DNA from: Thermoproteota archaeon
Lineage (GTDB): Archaea > Korarchaeota > Korarchaeia > Korarchaeales > Korarchaeaceae
Direction of reading: 5' to 3'
Length of the DNA: 64,000 bases
Assembly (NCBI GenBank): GCA_027491415.1
Contig: JAOZFH010000056.1
Coordinates: forward strand, 1-64,000
Shown: piece after piece, positions 1-8,212 of the stretch
Layout: each line of letters begins with the position of its first letter
Numbering within the stretch: position 1 is the first letter of the stretch
Made by a program: the position numbers and the translations under genes
Notes under the pieces: model-generated
Seen by the model: only the letters and a program-made list of their open reading frames with translations
Databases searched by the model: none
What the model was told of the DNA's origin: nothing

Positions 1-552
1 CTGAACCTGCTCTCGGCCTCGACGGCGGTGGCCACCGACTCTGGGGGGGTTCAGGAGGAGGCATTCACGCTGGGGGTCCCCTGCGCCATACTGAGGGACA
101 ACACAGAGAGGCCCGAGATCATAGAGATGGGAGGGGGACTGATCGTCGGCGCGCACCCGGGGCGGATCGTCAAGGCCGTCAGGGACTTCTTATACAAGTC
201 CACATGGAGGAGGAGAATTAGGAAGGCCGGAAATCCCTTCGGTGACGGGAGGGCGGGTGACCGGATAGCAGAGATAATAGCGGCGACGGACCTGGAGAGC
301 CTTCAACCGTCCTCTCCGTACTTCGAGGAGGGTGCGCCTGTCTATGCCGCCGTGAGGGTTGGGGGGCGGGTGAATGGCATGACCGTGAGCCAGGTCCAAG
401 ACGAGTTCAACCTGACAATTGTCGCGGTGTACGGACGACAGGGCAGAGCCTCCTGCCCCGAGCCAAACATGACGCTCACGACAGGGGAGGTAATCAAGGT
501 CCTGGGGGAGAAGAGGGCCGTGGAGAGGCTGAGGGCGGCGTGCGGGAGGTGA
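1..552 (+). CDS. wecB: UDP-N-acetylglucosamine 2-epimerase C-terminus fused to an RCK_C (TrkA-C)-like domain (5' partial)
   Basis: The reading frame is open from base 1, so the gene starts before the window. The first ~90 residues match the end of the non-hydrolysing UDP-GlcNAc 2-epimerase family: the stretch ATDSGGVQEEAFTLGVPC holds the conserved DSGG-QEE nucleotide-sugar site, followed by RDNTERPE and a helix ending FGDGRAGDRI. These enzymes make UDP-ManNAc for surface glycans. After a short linker, the last ~75 residues read like an RCK_C regulatory domain (VRVGGRVNGMTVSQV, then TIVAVYGR and LTTGEVIKVLG), normally found on TrkA potassium-channel proteins. That tail is not part of ordinary WecB and may bind a regulatory ligand. 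The epimerase call is firm; the tail assignment is from pattern only. Confidence 0.8.
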   Translation: MNLLSASTAVATDSGGVQEEAFTLGVPCAILRDNTERPEIIEMGGGLIVGAHPGRIVKAVRDFLYKSTWRRRIRKAGNPFGDGRAGDRIAEIIAATDLESLQPSSPYFEEGAPVYAAVRVGGRVNGMTVSQVQDEFNLTIVAVYGRQGRASCPEPNMTLTTGEVIKVLGEKRAVERLRAACGR

Positions 553-559
553 TGAACCG

Positions 560-829
560 GTGAATCCCGTTCAGACCCTCGGCCTCTTCATTATGGTCGT
601 GGGCCTGCTGCTGATAATGACCTCCCTGCTCGTCCCGGGTCGAGAGAGGGCAGAACGGGGGGAAGAGAGGGGCAGGTCCGAGGAGGTCGTGGGAGGAATC
701 ATCCTGATAGGCCCCATACCCATAGTGTTCGGCAGGAACCTGACGAAAGGGATGCTCTTGATGCTCGTGCTCTCTGGGCTCGCCATGGCGGTCACTCTTT
801 TGGCCCTGTATCTGATGACGGGGGGATGA
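560..829 (+). CDS. DUF131-type (TIGR00304) small membrane protein
   Basis: An 89-residue protein with two hydrophobic helices (residues ~5-26 and ~64-86). Between them lie a charged Glu/Arg-rich loop and the motif GGIILIGPIPIVFGR, which is the hallmark of the archaeal DUF131/TIGR00304 membrane family. Function unknown. The GTG start at 560 is fixed by a strong Shine-Dalgarno GGAGGTGAT at 545-553 that overlaps the end of the epimerase gene, so the two are probably co-transcribed. A related protein follows directly, which suggests the pair forms a small membrane complex. Confidence 0.7.
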   Translation: MNPVQTLGLFIMVVGLLLIMTSLLVPGRERAERGEERGRSEEVVGGIILIGPIPIVFGRNLTKGMLLMLVLSGLAMAVTLLALYLMTGG

Positions 830-832
830 GGC

Positions 833-1144
833 ATGGGGGTGGGGGAGAGTTTGGACATCGAGATCGGCAGGGAGATCCAGCAGGCCTTCTTCAGGGCGGC
901 GCTGTTCCTGCTGGGTGTGGCGATGGTCTTCATTGGAACCCTTCTCCTCGCACTAGGCTCTCTGGAGGGTGAAGGATCGGGAGGGGGCTTTGTGATCATA
1001 GGCCCCTTAATATTCGCATACGGGAGGGAAGTTCCGGGCTGGCTGGCCGCCGCCTTGGTGGCGGCGGCCTTGGGAGCAACGGCGCTCTTCCTCTACGTCG
1101 TCAAGAGGGCTTTACGGACGTATGAGGCCGCTCCAGCACCTTGA
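833..1144 (+). CDS. Second DUF131-like small membrane protein
   Basis: A 103-residue protein with three hydrophobic stretches (residues ~19-41, ~49-63, ~68-90). Its central motif GGGFVIIGPLIFAYGR mirrors the GGIILIGPIPIVFGR motif of the preceding gene, so the two look like diverged paralogues. ATG start at 833, three bases after the previous stop, with GGGGGATGAGG as ribosome-binding site. Function unknown. Its position behind a surface-sugar enzyme hints at the cell envelope, but that is inference. The gene ends six bases from the convergent helicase stop. Confidence 0.6.
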   Translation: MGVGESLDIEIGREIQQAFFRAALFLLGVAMVFIGTLLLALGSLEGEGSGGGFVIIGPLIFAYGREVPGWLAAALVAAALGATALFLYVVKRALRTYEAAPAP

Positions 1145-1150
1145 AGGCGC

Positions 1151-4015
1151 TCACAGATACCTCCTGCGGATAGACTCCGACTCCAGCTTGGTAAGTTCCC
1201 TGAAGAACCTGTCGTCAGCCTCTCTATGATTGGTCAAAAGAGCCCTGAGGTCCTCTGGATCGACATCCCTGGTCGCGGCGGCCACCAGGGCCAAGCTTCC
1301 AAACCTTTTGGTCAGCGTGGCGAGCCGGAAGGCTCGGTCAGCCAGTTCTGAGTCTGAGACCGCTGGTCTACCCCTCTTCCTCGCCTCCTCGACCGCTTGA
1401 ACCGCGCGGGAGGCCCACCTGCCCGAGAACGCGGCCAGCGCCCTGGATCCGCAGGACGGGCAGGTAAGCGTCATGTCAGTCTCTAGGAGGGTCTTCACCT
1501 TCACGCTCGTCCACCAAGACCAGCAGAACGGGCAGACCACCACGAGATCCGTTCCCAGAATCCTGGCCTTGGCCGCCTGCAGGAGTATCCTGTCGAGGCT
1601 CTCTGGCGGAAGTATCTCCAAGAAGAACTGAGATCGGCGCAGCCCCAGCCAAGCGAGCGGGCTGGGCGAATCTCTCACTACGGTCGCCATCTGAACCTCG
1701 CCGGATTCCATTGCGGATACAATCTTCTCGGCTCCTTCCAAGTCGTAATCCTTGGTCAGAGACTCCGATATCGCTTCCTTGTAGATGGGCGTGCCCTCGT
1801 ACGCTTCTACTATCTTCTTGAGGCTGAGCTCCCTCAGGCTCGCGGCCTTGGAGATCAGCCCCATCCTCTTCGCCACCTGGAGGATCCTCACGCCGAACCT
1901 GCCGGTCCTTGGGAGGGTCCTGAGCAGGAGGTCCATCAGATCTCTTTTGAGAAGGGAGTGAAGCGCCCTCTTCACGGCCTCCACGCTGGCCGGCTTCAGG
2001 ATTATCCGATATGGGTCAGAGTTGGTAAGCACGCCCAGCCCGATCTCCTCCACCATTACCTGGGCTAGCAGCCTGGAGAGGGTTCTGTTTACGAGTGTAC
2101 CCGCGCAGGCGTGAATCACCACGTAGTTCGAGAACCCTTCTATCACCACCCTCCTGTCCGTCCCCACGGGGACTCCAAGCTTGACGTGCTCCCGTATCGG
2201 CCGAATGGCCCTCCTCACGTCCTCTGCATCGGCGAAGGGGTAGCCCCTCAGGATGGTTCGAACGGCTCCTTCGACCCCCGCCGACTTGATTTCCTCCTCA
2301 GCAATCCGCCTGAGCCTGCCAACCTCGACGGCCACGTCAAACGGGACTGGAAGGTCCTCTCCAACCCAACTGGGTATCGCGCCGGTGGGGTCGTCGGCCC
2401 GGACCACCAGTACCCTTCCAGCCTCTATCCTCCTGAAGACCCACACGGAACCCTTGAACACGAACTTGACGCCAGGATACAGATCGTCTAGTACGAAAGC
2501 CTCGTCGAGATAGCCGATCAGGAGGCCCGAACTCTCCTCGACCACGGGATACCGGCGCTCGTCGGGAATGGTCGAGAGGTTCTCGAAGTAATAGCGGTAC
2601 GAGTTCTCGCGCCTGTGCGGCAGCGCGAGGAACTCGCCATCTTCTGAGATCCACAGGGGTCTGTTCCAGCTGGAGTAGACGTACCTGAGCGTCTCCACGA
2701 GATCGTCCCTCGTGAGCCCGGCGTAGGCGTGAGCTCTCCTGAGGATGGAGAGGGCGCTCACTGTGGGGAGCCTCTTGTACTCCAAGAGGAGGCCGATGGT
2801 CTGGTGGAGGGCCACATCAAGAGGTTTGGGCGGTATCTTTGGGACCTCCAGCTCGCCGCTCTTGGCCCGCCGGCATATCACCAGAGACTCCAGAAACTCG
2901 TCCGCATCCGACGTCACGACGACGCCCCTGCTGACCTCCCCGACCCTGTGGCCGCTCCTGCCCACCCTCTGGACCAGCCTCGTGGCCTGCCTGGGGCTCA
3001 TGTACTGGACCACCAGGTCTACGTGGCCCACGTCTATGCCCAGCTCGAGGGAGCTGGTGGAGACGAGCGTGTCCAGCTCGCCGCTCTTGAGCGCGCGCTC
3101 CGCCTCAACCCTGGCGTCTCGGGAGAGAGAGCTGTGGTGCACCGCCACCGCGAGCTTGGGGAACCACTTTGCGAGCCTGTGCCCGAGGGCCTCTGCGGCC
3201 GATCTGGTGTTGGTGAACAGGAGCGTCGAGTTGGCCCGAGAGGCCACTTCGGTGATCGCTCTGATCCTCGCGACTACGCCCGGATCGGTTCCCGCCTCGC
3301 TTGCGACCTTGATATCCTCCTCGGAGGCCTCCGGGATCAGCACCCTCAGCTCCATCTCCTTCGTGGCTGAGACGTCCACGACCTCGAAGGGCTCTCCCCC
3401 GAAGAACGCCCTGCCGACCAAGTGGGGATCACCGACCGTTGCTGAGAGGGCCACCCTCTGGAAGGGCTGGCCCACGAGCTCCTTGAGCCTCTCGAGAGCC
3501 ACGGCGAGCTGTACTCCACGCTTGTCGTCCACCAACTCGTGCACCTCGTCTACCACAACGGCCGCCACGGACCTCATGTGAGACCTGAGCCTCCTGCCAA
3601 CGAGTAGGACCTGCAGGGTCTCCGGGGTTGTCACGAGTACGTCGGGTGGGTGGAGGGACTGTCTCCTCCTCTCCGACTGGGAGGTGTCGCCGTGCCTGAC
3701 GGCCACCGAGAGGCCCACACTGGAGGCCATCCACCGGATCCTGTCCTCGAGGTCCCGGTTCAGGGCCCTGAGCGGGGTCACGTAGAGGAGCTTCACCCCC
3801 TCCCTCGGGGGATGGGACTTGAGCCTTGCCAGCATGGGGAGGACGGCCGCCTCGGTCTTGCCGTACCCGGTGGGGGCCACCAGAAGGACGTTCTTGCCGC
3901 TGAGTATGAGGGGGATTGCCTCCCTCTGCGCGGGCGTGGGCTCCCTTATCCCCCTAGAAGCCAGCGCCTCTCTTATCTCTTCCGGGAGTTGGTCGAAGAC
4001 CGTGGGCACCCGCAA
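1151..4015 (-). CDS. lhr: Lhr-family DEAD/DEAH-box superfamily 2 helicase
   Basis: A 954-residue helicase. Visible motifs: Q-like region EPTPAQREAIP (~25-35), Walker A APTGYGKTE (~47-55), DEVH box (~156-159), motif III SAT (~193-195), and motif VI QRVGRSGHR (~345-355). A long C-terminal half follows, with a four-Cys zinc motif (CPFC at ~827 and CPSC at ~852). Archaeal Lhr proteins unwind or anneal DNA and RNA hybrids in repair or RNA metabolism; the exact subfamily is not clear from reading. The longest start is TTG at 4015. A TATA-like TTTAATT element on the minus strand at ~4031-4040 suggests a near-leaderless message starting at this TTG or the in-frame GTG at 4009. Divergent from the thermosome gene. 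Confidence 0.88.
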   Translation of the reverse strand: MRVPTVFDQLPEEIREALASRGIREPTPAQREAIPLILSGKNVLLVAPTGYGKTEAAVLPMLARLKSHPPREGVKLLYVTPLRALNRDLEDRIRWMASSVGLSVAVRHGDTSQSERRRQSLHPPDVLVTTPETLQVLLVGRRLRSHMRSVAAVVVDEVHELVDDKRGVQLAVALERLKELVGQPFQRVALSATVGDPHLVGRAFFGGEPFEVVDVSATKEMELRVLIPEASEEDIKVASEAGTDPGVVARIRAITEVASRANSTLLFTNTRSAAEALGHRLAKWFPKLAVAVHHSSLSRDARVEAERALKSGELDTLVSTSSLELGIDVGHVDLVVQYMSPRQATRLVQRVGRSGHRVGEVSRGVVVTSDADEFLESLVICRRAKSGELEVPKIPPKPLDVALHQTIGLLLEYKRLPTVSALSILRRAHAYAGLTRDDLVETLRYVYSSWNRPLWISEDGEFLALPHRRENSYRYYFENLSTIPDERRYPVVEESSGLLIGYLDEAFVLDDLYPGVKFVFKGSVWVFRRIEAGRVLVVRADDPTGAIPSWVGEDLPVPFDVAVEVGRLRRIAEEEIKSAGVEGAVRTILRGYPFADAEDVRRAIRPIREHVKLGVPVGTDRRVVIEGFSNYVVIHACAGTLVNRTLSRLLAQVMVEEIGLGVLTNSDPYRIILKPASVEAVKRALHSLLKRDLMDLLLRTLPRTGRFGVRILQVAKRMGLISKAASLRELSLKKIVEAYEGTPIYKEAISESLTKDYDLEGAEKIVSAMESGEVQMATVVRDSPSPLAWLGLRRSQFFLEILPPESLDRILLQAAKARILGTDLVVVCPFCWSWWTSVKVKTLLETDMTLTCPSCGSRALAAFSGRWASRAVQAVEEARKRGRPAVSDSELADRAFRLATLTKRFGSLALVAAATRDVDPEDLRALLTNHREADDRFFRELTKLESESIRRRYL

Positions 4016-4030
4016 TCTGGATCCCAGGGC

Positions 4031-4092
4031 GAATTAAAGCGGCGCCGCACGCCCCTTTCGGCGGCGTGCCCATTGGTAAAGAGTTTTAAATG
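4031..4092. promoter_or_regulatory. Divergent promoter region with a 7-bp-arm inverted repeat between lhr and thermosome
   Basis: The intergenic DNA holds a TATA-like element for lhr (minus strand, ~4031-4040) and one for the thermosome gene (GTTTTAAATG, ~4083-4092). Between them is a perfect inverted repeat, GCACGCC at 4047-4053 and GGCGTGC at 4063-4069, with a 9-base spacer. Its location is that of an operator acting on one or both promoters; hairpin formation in RNA is the alternative. The repeat is seen directly; its role is inferred. Confidence 0.5.
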
Positions 4093-4169
4093 GGGATAAG
4101 AGCGACTATCCGCGCCAAGCCCCGCAGCGCGAGGGGGCGGACACACGTATTGATAGGGGGTGAGCTGAG

Positions 4170-5807
4170 ATGGCCGCAGCTGGAGGAGCTAGCGGAGCTG
4201 GAGGTGCCATCCCGGTTTTGATCCTGAAGGAGGGCACTTCCAGGACCAGAGGCAGGGAAGCCGTTCGGCTCAACATAACCGTGGCCAAGGCCATAGCTGA
4301 GGCCGTAAAGAGTACCCTTGGGCCGAAGGGCATGCAGAAGATGCTCGTCGACCCGTTCGGCGACGTGATCATCACCAGCGACGGTGCCACGGTGATGAAG
4401 GAGATCGAGGTTGAGCACCCGACCGCGAAGATGCTGGTTGACCTGGCCAAGAGTCAGGAACAGGTAGCCGGTGACGGAACTACCACCGTGGTCGTGCTCG
4501 CAGGTGAACTCCTCGCCAAGGCGGAGGAGCTGATGGACCTCGGCATCCACCCGACCCTGATCATAGAAGGCTACAGGAAGGCCGCCAGGAAGGCCTCAGA
4601 GCTCATCGACGAGCTCTCCATTAAGGTCCCGTGGGACGACAAGGAGATCCTGAAGAAGATCGCCAAGCTGGCAATGGGCTCAAAGGCCGTAGCCCACGCG
4701 AAGGATCACCTGGCAGAGATAGCCGTCGAGGCAGCCCTGGCCGTGGTCGAGGAGAAGGACGGCAAGAGGACCGTCGACCTGGACAACATCAAGAGGGAGA
4801 AGAAGGAGGGAGGCTCCATATTCGACACCGCCCTCATCAGGGGCATAGTGATCGACAAGGAGGTCGTCCACCCCGGGATGCCCAGGGTGATAGCCGGGGC
4901 CAAGATAGCCCTCATCGAGAGCGCCTTGGAGGTCAAGAAGCCAGAGCTGTCCTCCAAGATCAAGGTGGTCTCGCCGACCCAGATCAAGGGCTTCCTCGAG
5001 CAGGAGAAGGAGATGCTCAGGGAGCTGGTTGACAAGATCGCCGAGGCCGGCGCCAACGTGGTATTCTGCCAGAAGGGCATCGACGATGTGGCCCAGCACT
5101 TCCTCGCCAAGAGGGGCATCCTCGCGGTCAGGAGGGTCAGGAAGTCTGACATGGAGAAGCTGGCCAAGGCCACAGGCGCCAAGATCGTGGTGAACGTCAA
5201 GGAGATCAAGCCCGAGGACCTCGGCCACGCCGAACTCGTGGAGGAGAGGCGCGTCGGCGAGGACAAGATGGTCTTCGTCGAGGGGTGCAAGAATCCGAAG
5301 GCCGTGTCCATCCTCATCAGGGGAGGTTCCAAGCAGGTCATCGACGAGACCGAGAGGACCGTCCACGACGCACTCAGCGTCGTGAGGGACGTCATCGAGG
5401 ACGGCAAGATCGTCGTCGGCGGCGGGGCCGTCGAGATGGAGCTGAGCCTCAGGCTGAAGGAGTACGCCCAGCAGCTCGGCGGGAAGGAGCAGACCATCGT
5501 CCAGAGGTTCGCCGAAGCCATAGAGGTCATACCCAGGACGCTCATAGAGAACTCGGGCAAGGACCCCGTGGTCCTCATGGCCGAGCTTGTGAAGGCCCAC
5601 ACCGAAGGCAAGGTACACCACGGGTTTGACGTCTTCACCGGCGAGATCGTGGATATGAAGGAGAAGGATGTCATCGAGCCGGCCAGGGTCATCAAGAACG
5701 CCGTAGAGTCCGCCGCCGAGTTCGCAGAGACCATCCTAAAGATCGACGACATCATAGCCGCCTCCGCGAAGAAGTTCGGCAAGGAGAAGGGCGGCGAGGA
5801 GGAGTAA
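4170..5807 (+). CDS. ths: Thermosome (group II chaperonin) subunit
   Basis: A 545-residue CCT/thermosome subunit of normal length. It shows the family signature [16 protein letters not shown] (~50-65), the ATP-site loop VAGDGTTT (~95-102), the second nucleotide motif [13 protein letters not shown] (~413-425), and the usual Gly/Glu-rich tail. It folds proteins in a double-ring cytosolic ATPase chamber. ATG 4170 is preceded by the Shine-Dalgarno GGGGGTGAG, and a TATA element lies ~80 bases upstream, giving a leader of ~55 bases. The N-terminus is unusually Ala/Gly-rich for ~14 residues. rpoK follows one base after the stop, so the two share a transcript. Only one paralogue lies in this window. 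Confidence 0.97.
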   Translation: MAAAGGASGAGGAIPVLILKEGTSRTRGREAVRLNITVAKAIAEAVKSTLGPKGMQKMLVDPFGDVIITSDGATVMKEIEVEHPTAKMLVDLAKSQEQVAGDGTTTVVVLAGELLAKAEELMDLGIHPTLIIEGYRKAARKASELIDELSIKVPWDDKEILKKIAKLAMGSKAVAHAKDHLAEIAVEAALAVVEEKDGKRTVDLDNIKREKKEGGSIFDTALIRGIVIDKEVVHPGMPRVIAGAKIALIESALEVKKPELSSKIKVVSPTQIKGFLEQEKEMLRELVDKIAEAGANVVFCQKGIDDVAQHFLAKRGILAVRRVRKSDMEKLAKATGAKIVVNVKEIKPEDLGHAELVEERRVGEDKMVFVEGCKNPKAVSILIRGGSKQVIDETERTVHDALSVVRDVIEDGKIVVGGGAVEMELSLRLKEYAQQLGGKEQTIVQRFAEAIEVIPRTLIENSGKDPVVLMAELVKAHTEGKVHHGFDVFTGEIVDMKEKDVIEPARVIKNAVESAAEFAETILKIDDIIAASAKKFGKEKGGEEE

Positions 5808-5808
5808 G

Positions 5809-6063
5809 TTGACCGACAAGGGCGATCTGCTGGGCCCAAAGAAGCTCACGCGGTTCGAGAGGACGAGGATCATCGCGTTCAGGGCTCAGCAGATCGCCGC
5901 CGGCTCTCCTCTCTTTCTTAAAGACGACGAGATACCCGAGGGGGTCACCGACCCGGTGGAACTCGCCGAACTCGAACTGAAGCTCGGTCGAATTCCCGTC
6001 AAACTGGTCAGGCGCGTCCTCGACAGAGAGGTCATCGTTGATCTAGACGATCTCCTCGGCTGA
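5809..6063 (+). CDS. rpoK: DNA-directed RNA polymerase subunit K (Rpb6 homologue)
   Basis: An 84-residue RpoK. The core LTRFERTRIIAFRAQQIA and the region DPVELAELELKLGRIPVKLVRR match the Rpb6/omega fold, which clamps the largest polymerase subunit during assembly. The start is TTG 5809, one base past the thermosome TAA, with its ribosome-binding site (GGCGAGGAGGAG) inside the thermosome C-terminal codons, so translation is probably coupled to that gene. In many archaea rpoK sits beside rpoN and enolase; here it is attached to the chaperonin gene instead. Confidence 0.93.
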   Translation: MTDKGDLLGPKKLTRFERTRIIAFRAQQIAAGSPLFLKDDEIPEGVTDPVELAELELKLGRIPVKLVRRVLDREVIVDLDDLLG

Positions 6064-6081
6064 ACCCGCCCTCCGGTAAAT

Positions 6082-6091
6082 GTTTATTATG
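6082..6091 (+). promoter_or_regulatory. TATA box of the alba gene
   Basis: GTTTATTATG is an A/T-rich island in GC-rich DNA. It predicts transcription starting near 6110 and a leader of about 65 bases before the alba ATG at 6177. Confidence 0.5.
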
Positions 6092-6176
6092 TGAGGAGGC
6101 GCCCCTGGCACGCTGCCAGGCGCAGTCCCACTGAGACCTGGCGGACCTTGTGAGCAAGAGTAAGGGGGTGTGCGTC

Positions 6177-6458
6177 ATGTCTGCCGAGGAGGGAATCGTG
6201 TACGTGGGTAAGAAGCCCGCCATCAACTACGTGATGGCTACCACGCTCCAGATCAACCGGGGCGTGAAGAAGATCGTCCTCAAGGCCAGGGGCAGGTCCA
6301 TCTCGAGGGCCGTGGATGTCGCCGAGATCACCAGGCTCAAGTACTTCCCTGGTAAGCTCAAGATAACCGACATTAGGACGGGCACCGAGGAGATAATAGA
6401 CGAGGACGGCAGCAGGAGGGACATAAGCGTCATCGAGATCGAGCTCACCCAGGTGTGA
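6177..6458 (+). CDS. alba: Alba chromatin / nucleic-acid-binding protein
   Basis: Alba, a small dimeric DNA- and RNA-binding chromosomal protein. The N-terminus EEGIVYVGKKPAINYVMA carries the conserved lysines that bind nucleic acid, and KARGRSISRAVDVAEI is the family's second signature. I use ATG 6177 (93 residues) rather than the in-frame GTG at 6150, because GGGGGTG lies just upstream of 6177 and family members begin a few residues before IYVGKKP. The gene appears monocistronic, with its own TATA element and a T-rich downstream region. Confidence 0.95.
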   Translation: MSAEEGIVYVGKKPAINYVMATTLQINRGVKKIVLKARGRSISRAVDVAEITRLKYFPGKLKITDIRTGTEEIIDEDGSRRDISVIEIELTQV

Positions 6459-6475
6459 GCCGATCTCTCCCCCGC

Positions 6476-6516
6476 GATTTTTGAGGGATTCCCCTTTCCC
6501 CTTCTCACTATTTTTG
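6476..6516 (+). terminator. T-run transcription terminator after alba
   Basis: Two T5 runs (6479-6483 and ~6511-6516) separated by a C/T-rich tract follow the alba stop. Oligo-T tracts on the coding strand are the usual intrinsic terminators in archaea. No stable hairpin is needed or obvious. Confidence 0.5.
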
Positions 6517-6585
6517 GCCAAAGTCTTTCCGCCCTGCGCCTGCCGTCGAGCTAAAAAGCCAGGCGTACTTGGCGGCAGGACGGTG

Positions 6586-8208
6586 ATGGGGCTGCGGTCT
6601 AAGCGCGGGCCGATGTTCTGGCTGGACAAGCTGGCCCTCGAGGTGGTGGAGAGAGAGGCTCGCCTGAACAGGGGGATAGAGGTCTACACCGTGGAATCGG
6701 GCATCGGTGCCAGCGGGTTCCCGCACATAGGGTCAGTCGGCGATTCCCTGAGGGCTTACGGCGTGAAGTTGGCCTTGGAGGACCTCGGACACTGGTCGCG
6801 ACTCGTCGCCTTCAGCGACGATAGGGATGGCCTGCGGAAGGTGCCCGCGGGGGTTCCGTCGGATTACGAAAGGTACCTCGGAATGCCCGTCACCGACATT
6901 CCCGATCCCTGGGGATGCCACGGAAGCTACGGGGAGCACATGAGTTCCATGCTCATGGACGCGCTGGACAAGCTCGGCGTCGACTACGAGTTCTACTCGG
7001 GGACTCAGGTCTACAGGTCGGGTCTGCTCGACCAGTACATTGACAAGATCCTGAGGGAGAGGCACAAAGTCGAGAGGATCGTTCGGGAGGAGGTGGGGAC
7101 CAGCCGGCCAGAGGGTTGGATTCCCTACTGGCCCGTCTGCGAGAACTGTGGTCGGATATACACCACCCGAGTGGTCGAGGTTCACCCGGAGGAGGGTAAG
7201 GTAGTCTACGTGTGTGATCAGGAGTTCAAGGGGGTCAAGGGGTGCGGCTACAGGGGGGAGGTCAGCTACAGGAGGGGATCCGGCAAATTGCCTTGGAAGT
7301 GGGGGGAGTTCGCCGCCAGGTGGGCCGCGCTGGGAGTCGTGTTCGAGCCACACGGCAAGGACATCGCCGACAGCTTCAGGGTGAATCAGAGGATCGCCAG
7401 GGAAGTCCTTGGATTCGAGCCGCCCCTGACGATAAGGTACGAGATGTTCCTCGACGCGACTGGAGAGAAGATCTCAAAGTCCAAGGGGAACGTCATCACC
7501 CCCCAGGACTGGCTCCGCTACGCGCCGCCCGAGAGCCTGAGGCTCCTGATGTTCAAGAGGTACAGGGGGACCCGCGCGATCTCCCTAGAGAGGGCGCCCG
7601 AGTACGTCGAGGACCTGGAGAGGCACCTCAGGCTCTACTGGAACCTGGACAGGATACCCTCCGAGAGGGACAGGATCACCGTAAAGAGACTCGTAGAGTA
7701 CGCGTACCTGCTGAGGGAGGTTCCGCAGCCCCCCAAGTATACTTTCAGGTCACTCATCAACATCGTGGAGCTGCTCCACTGGAGGGAGATGAAGGAAGAG
7801 GAACTCCTCTCTGCTGTGGTGGAATTCGTGTCCGAGTACTACGAAATTGAATCTGGCTCGCTCCTGACGGATCAGACGTTCAGGGAGTGGTTCAAGAGGG
7901 CCCTGAACTACGTCAGGGACATCAAGTCCAGGTTCATCGAGGAGAGGCCCGAGCTGAGCCCCGAGGTCCTGGCGGCCATAGAGAAATTTCTCGCTGAGAT
8001 CGACGAGGGCATGGATGCTGAGGAAATTCAGTCCCGCGCCTTCGAGGTCTGCAGGTCCAGTGGAGTGAAGCCGAAGGAGTTCTTCTCGGCCGTCTACACG
8101 CTACTGGTGGGCGCCAAGAGTGGGCCGAGGCTTGGCCCGCTTATGAAGCGTCTGGGGGTTGAGAGGGCCAAGTCCTTAATACGCAAGTCAATCTCAAACT
8201 ATTCTTGA
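6586..8208 (+). CDS. lysS: Lysyl-tRNA synthetase, class I
   Basis: Class I LysRS charging tRNA-Lys, the archaeal type unrelated to the common class II enzyme. The Rossmann HIGH-type motif is GFPHIGSVGD (~residues 42-51 from the chosen start). The KMSKS loop is EKISKSKGN (~300). A Cys pair-rich insertion (CENCGRIY, then CDQEFKGVKGCGY) marks the zinc-binding connective region. The C-terminal half is an alpha-helix cage anticodon domain. The frame is open from 6481, but that 35-codon extension is Pro/Cys-rich and unlike the family; ATG 6586 follows a TATA-like CTAAAAAG at 6551-6558 by ~30 bases, consistent with a leaderless message. Full length at 540 residues. Confidence 0.95.
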   Translation: MGLRSKRGPMFWLDKLALEVVEREARLNRGIEVYTVESGIGASGFPHIGSVGDSLRAYGVKLALEDLGHWSRLVAFSDDRDGLRKVPAGVPSDYERYLGMPVTDIPDPWGCHGSYGEHMSSMLMDALDKLGVDYEFYSGTQVYRSGLLDQYIDKILRERHKVERIVREEVGTSRPEGWIPYWPVCENCGRIYTTRVVEVHPEEGKVVYVCDQEFKGVKGCGYRGEVSYRRGSGKLPWKWGEFAARWAALGVVFEPHGKDIADSFRVNQRIAREVLGFEPPLTIRYEMFLDATGEKISKSKGNVITPQDWLRYAPPESLRLLMFKRYRGTRAISLERAPEYVEDLERHLRLYWNLDRIPSERDRITVKRLVEYAYLLREVPQPPKYTFRSLINIVELLHWREMKEEELLSAVVEFVSEYYEIESGSLLTDQTFREWFKRALNYVRDIKSRFIEERPELSPEVLAAIEKFLAEIDEGMDAEEIQSRAFEVCRSSGVKPKEFFSAVYTLLVGAKSGPRLGPLMKRLGVERAKSLIRKSISNYS

Positions 8209-8212
8209 GAGG

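Noticed and set aside
2729-3581. Two plus-strand frames (213 and 278 residues) inside the Lhr helicase gene
   Set aside because: They lie entirely antisense to helicase motifs and show Ser/Leu- or Arg-rich composition typical of shadow frames.
4680-5839. Long antisense frames (313 and 377 residues) opposite the thermosome gene
   Set aside because: They are shadows of a GC-rich coding gene. Their translations are low-complexity and show no motifs, while the plus-strand thermosome is unambiguous.
6481-6585. 35-codon N-terminal extension of LysRS
   Set aside because: The extension is unlike class I LysRS and covers the alba terminator and the lysS TATA element.
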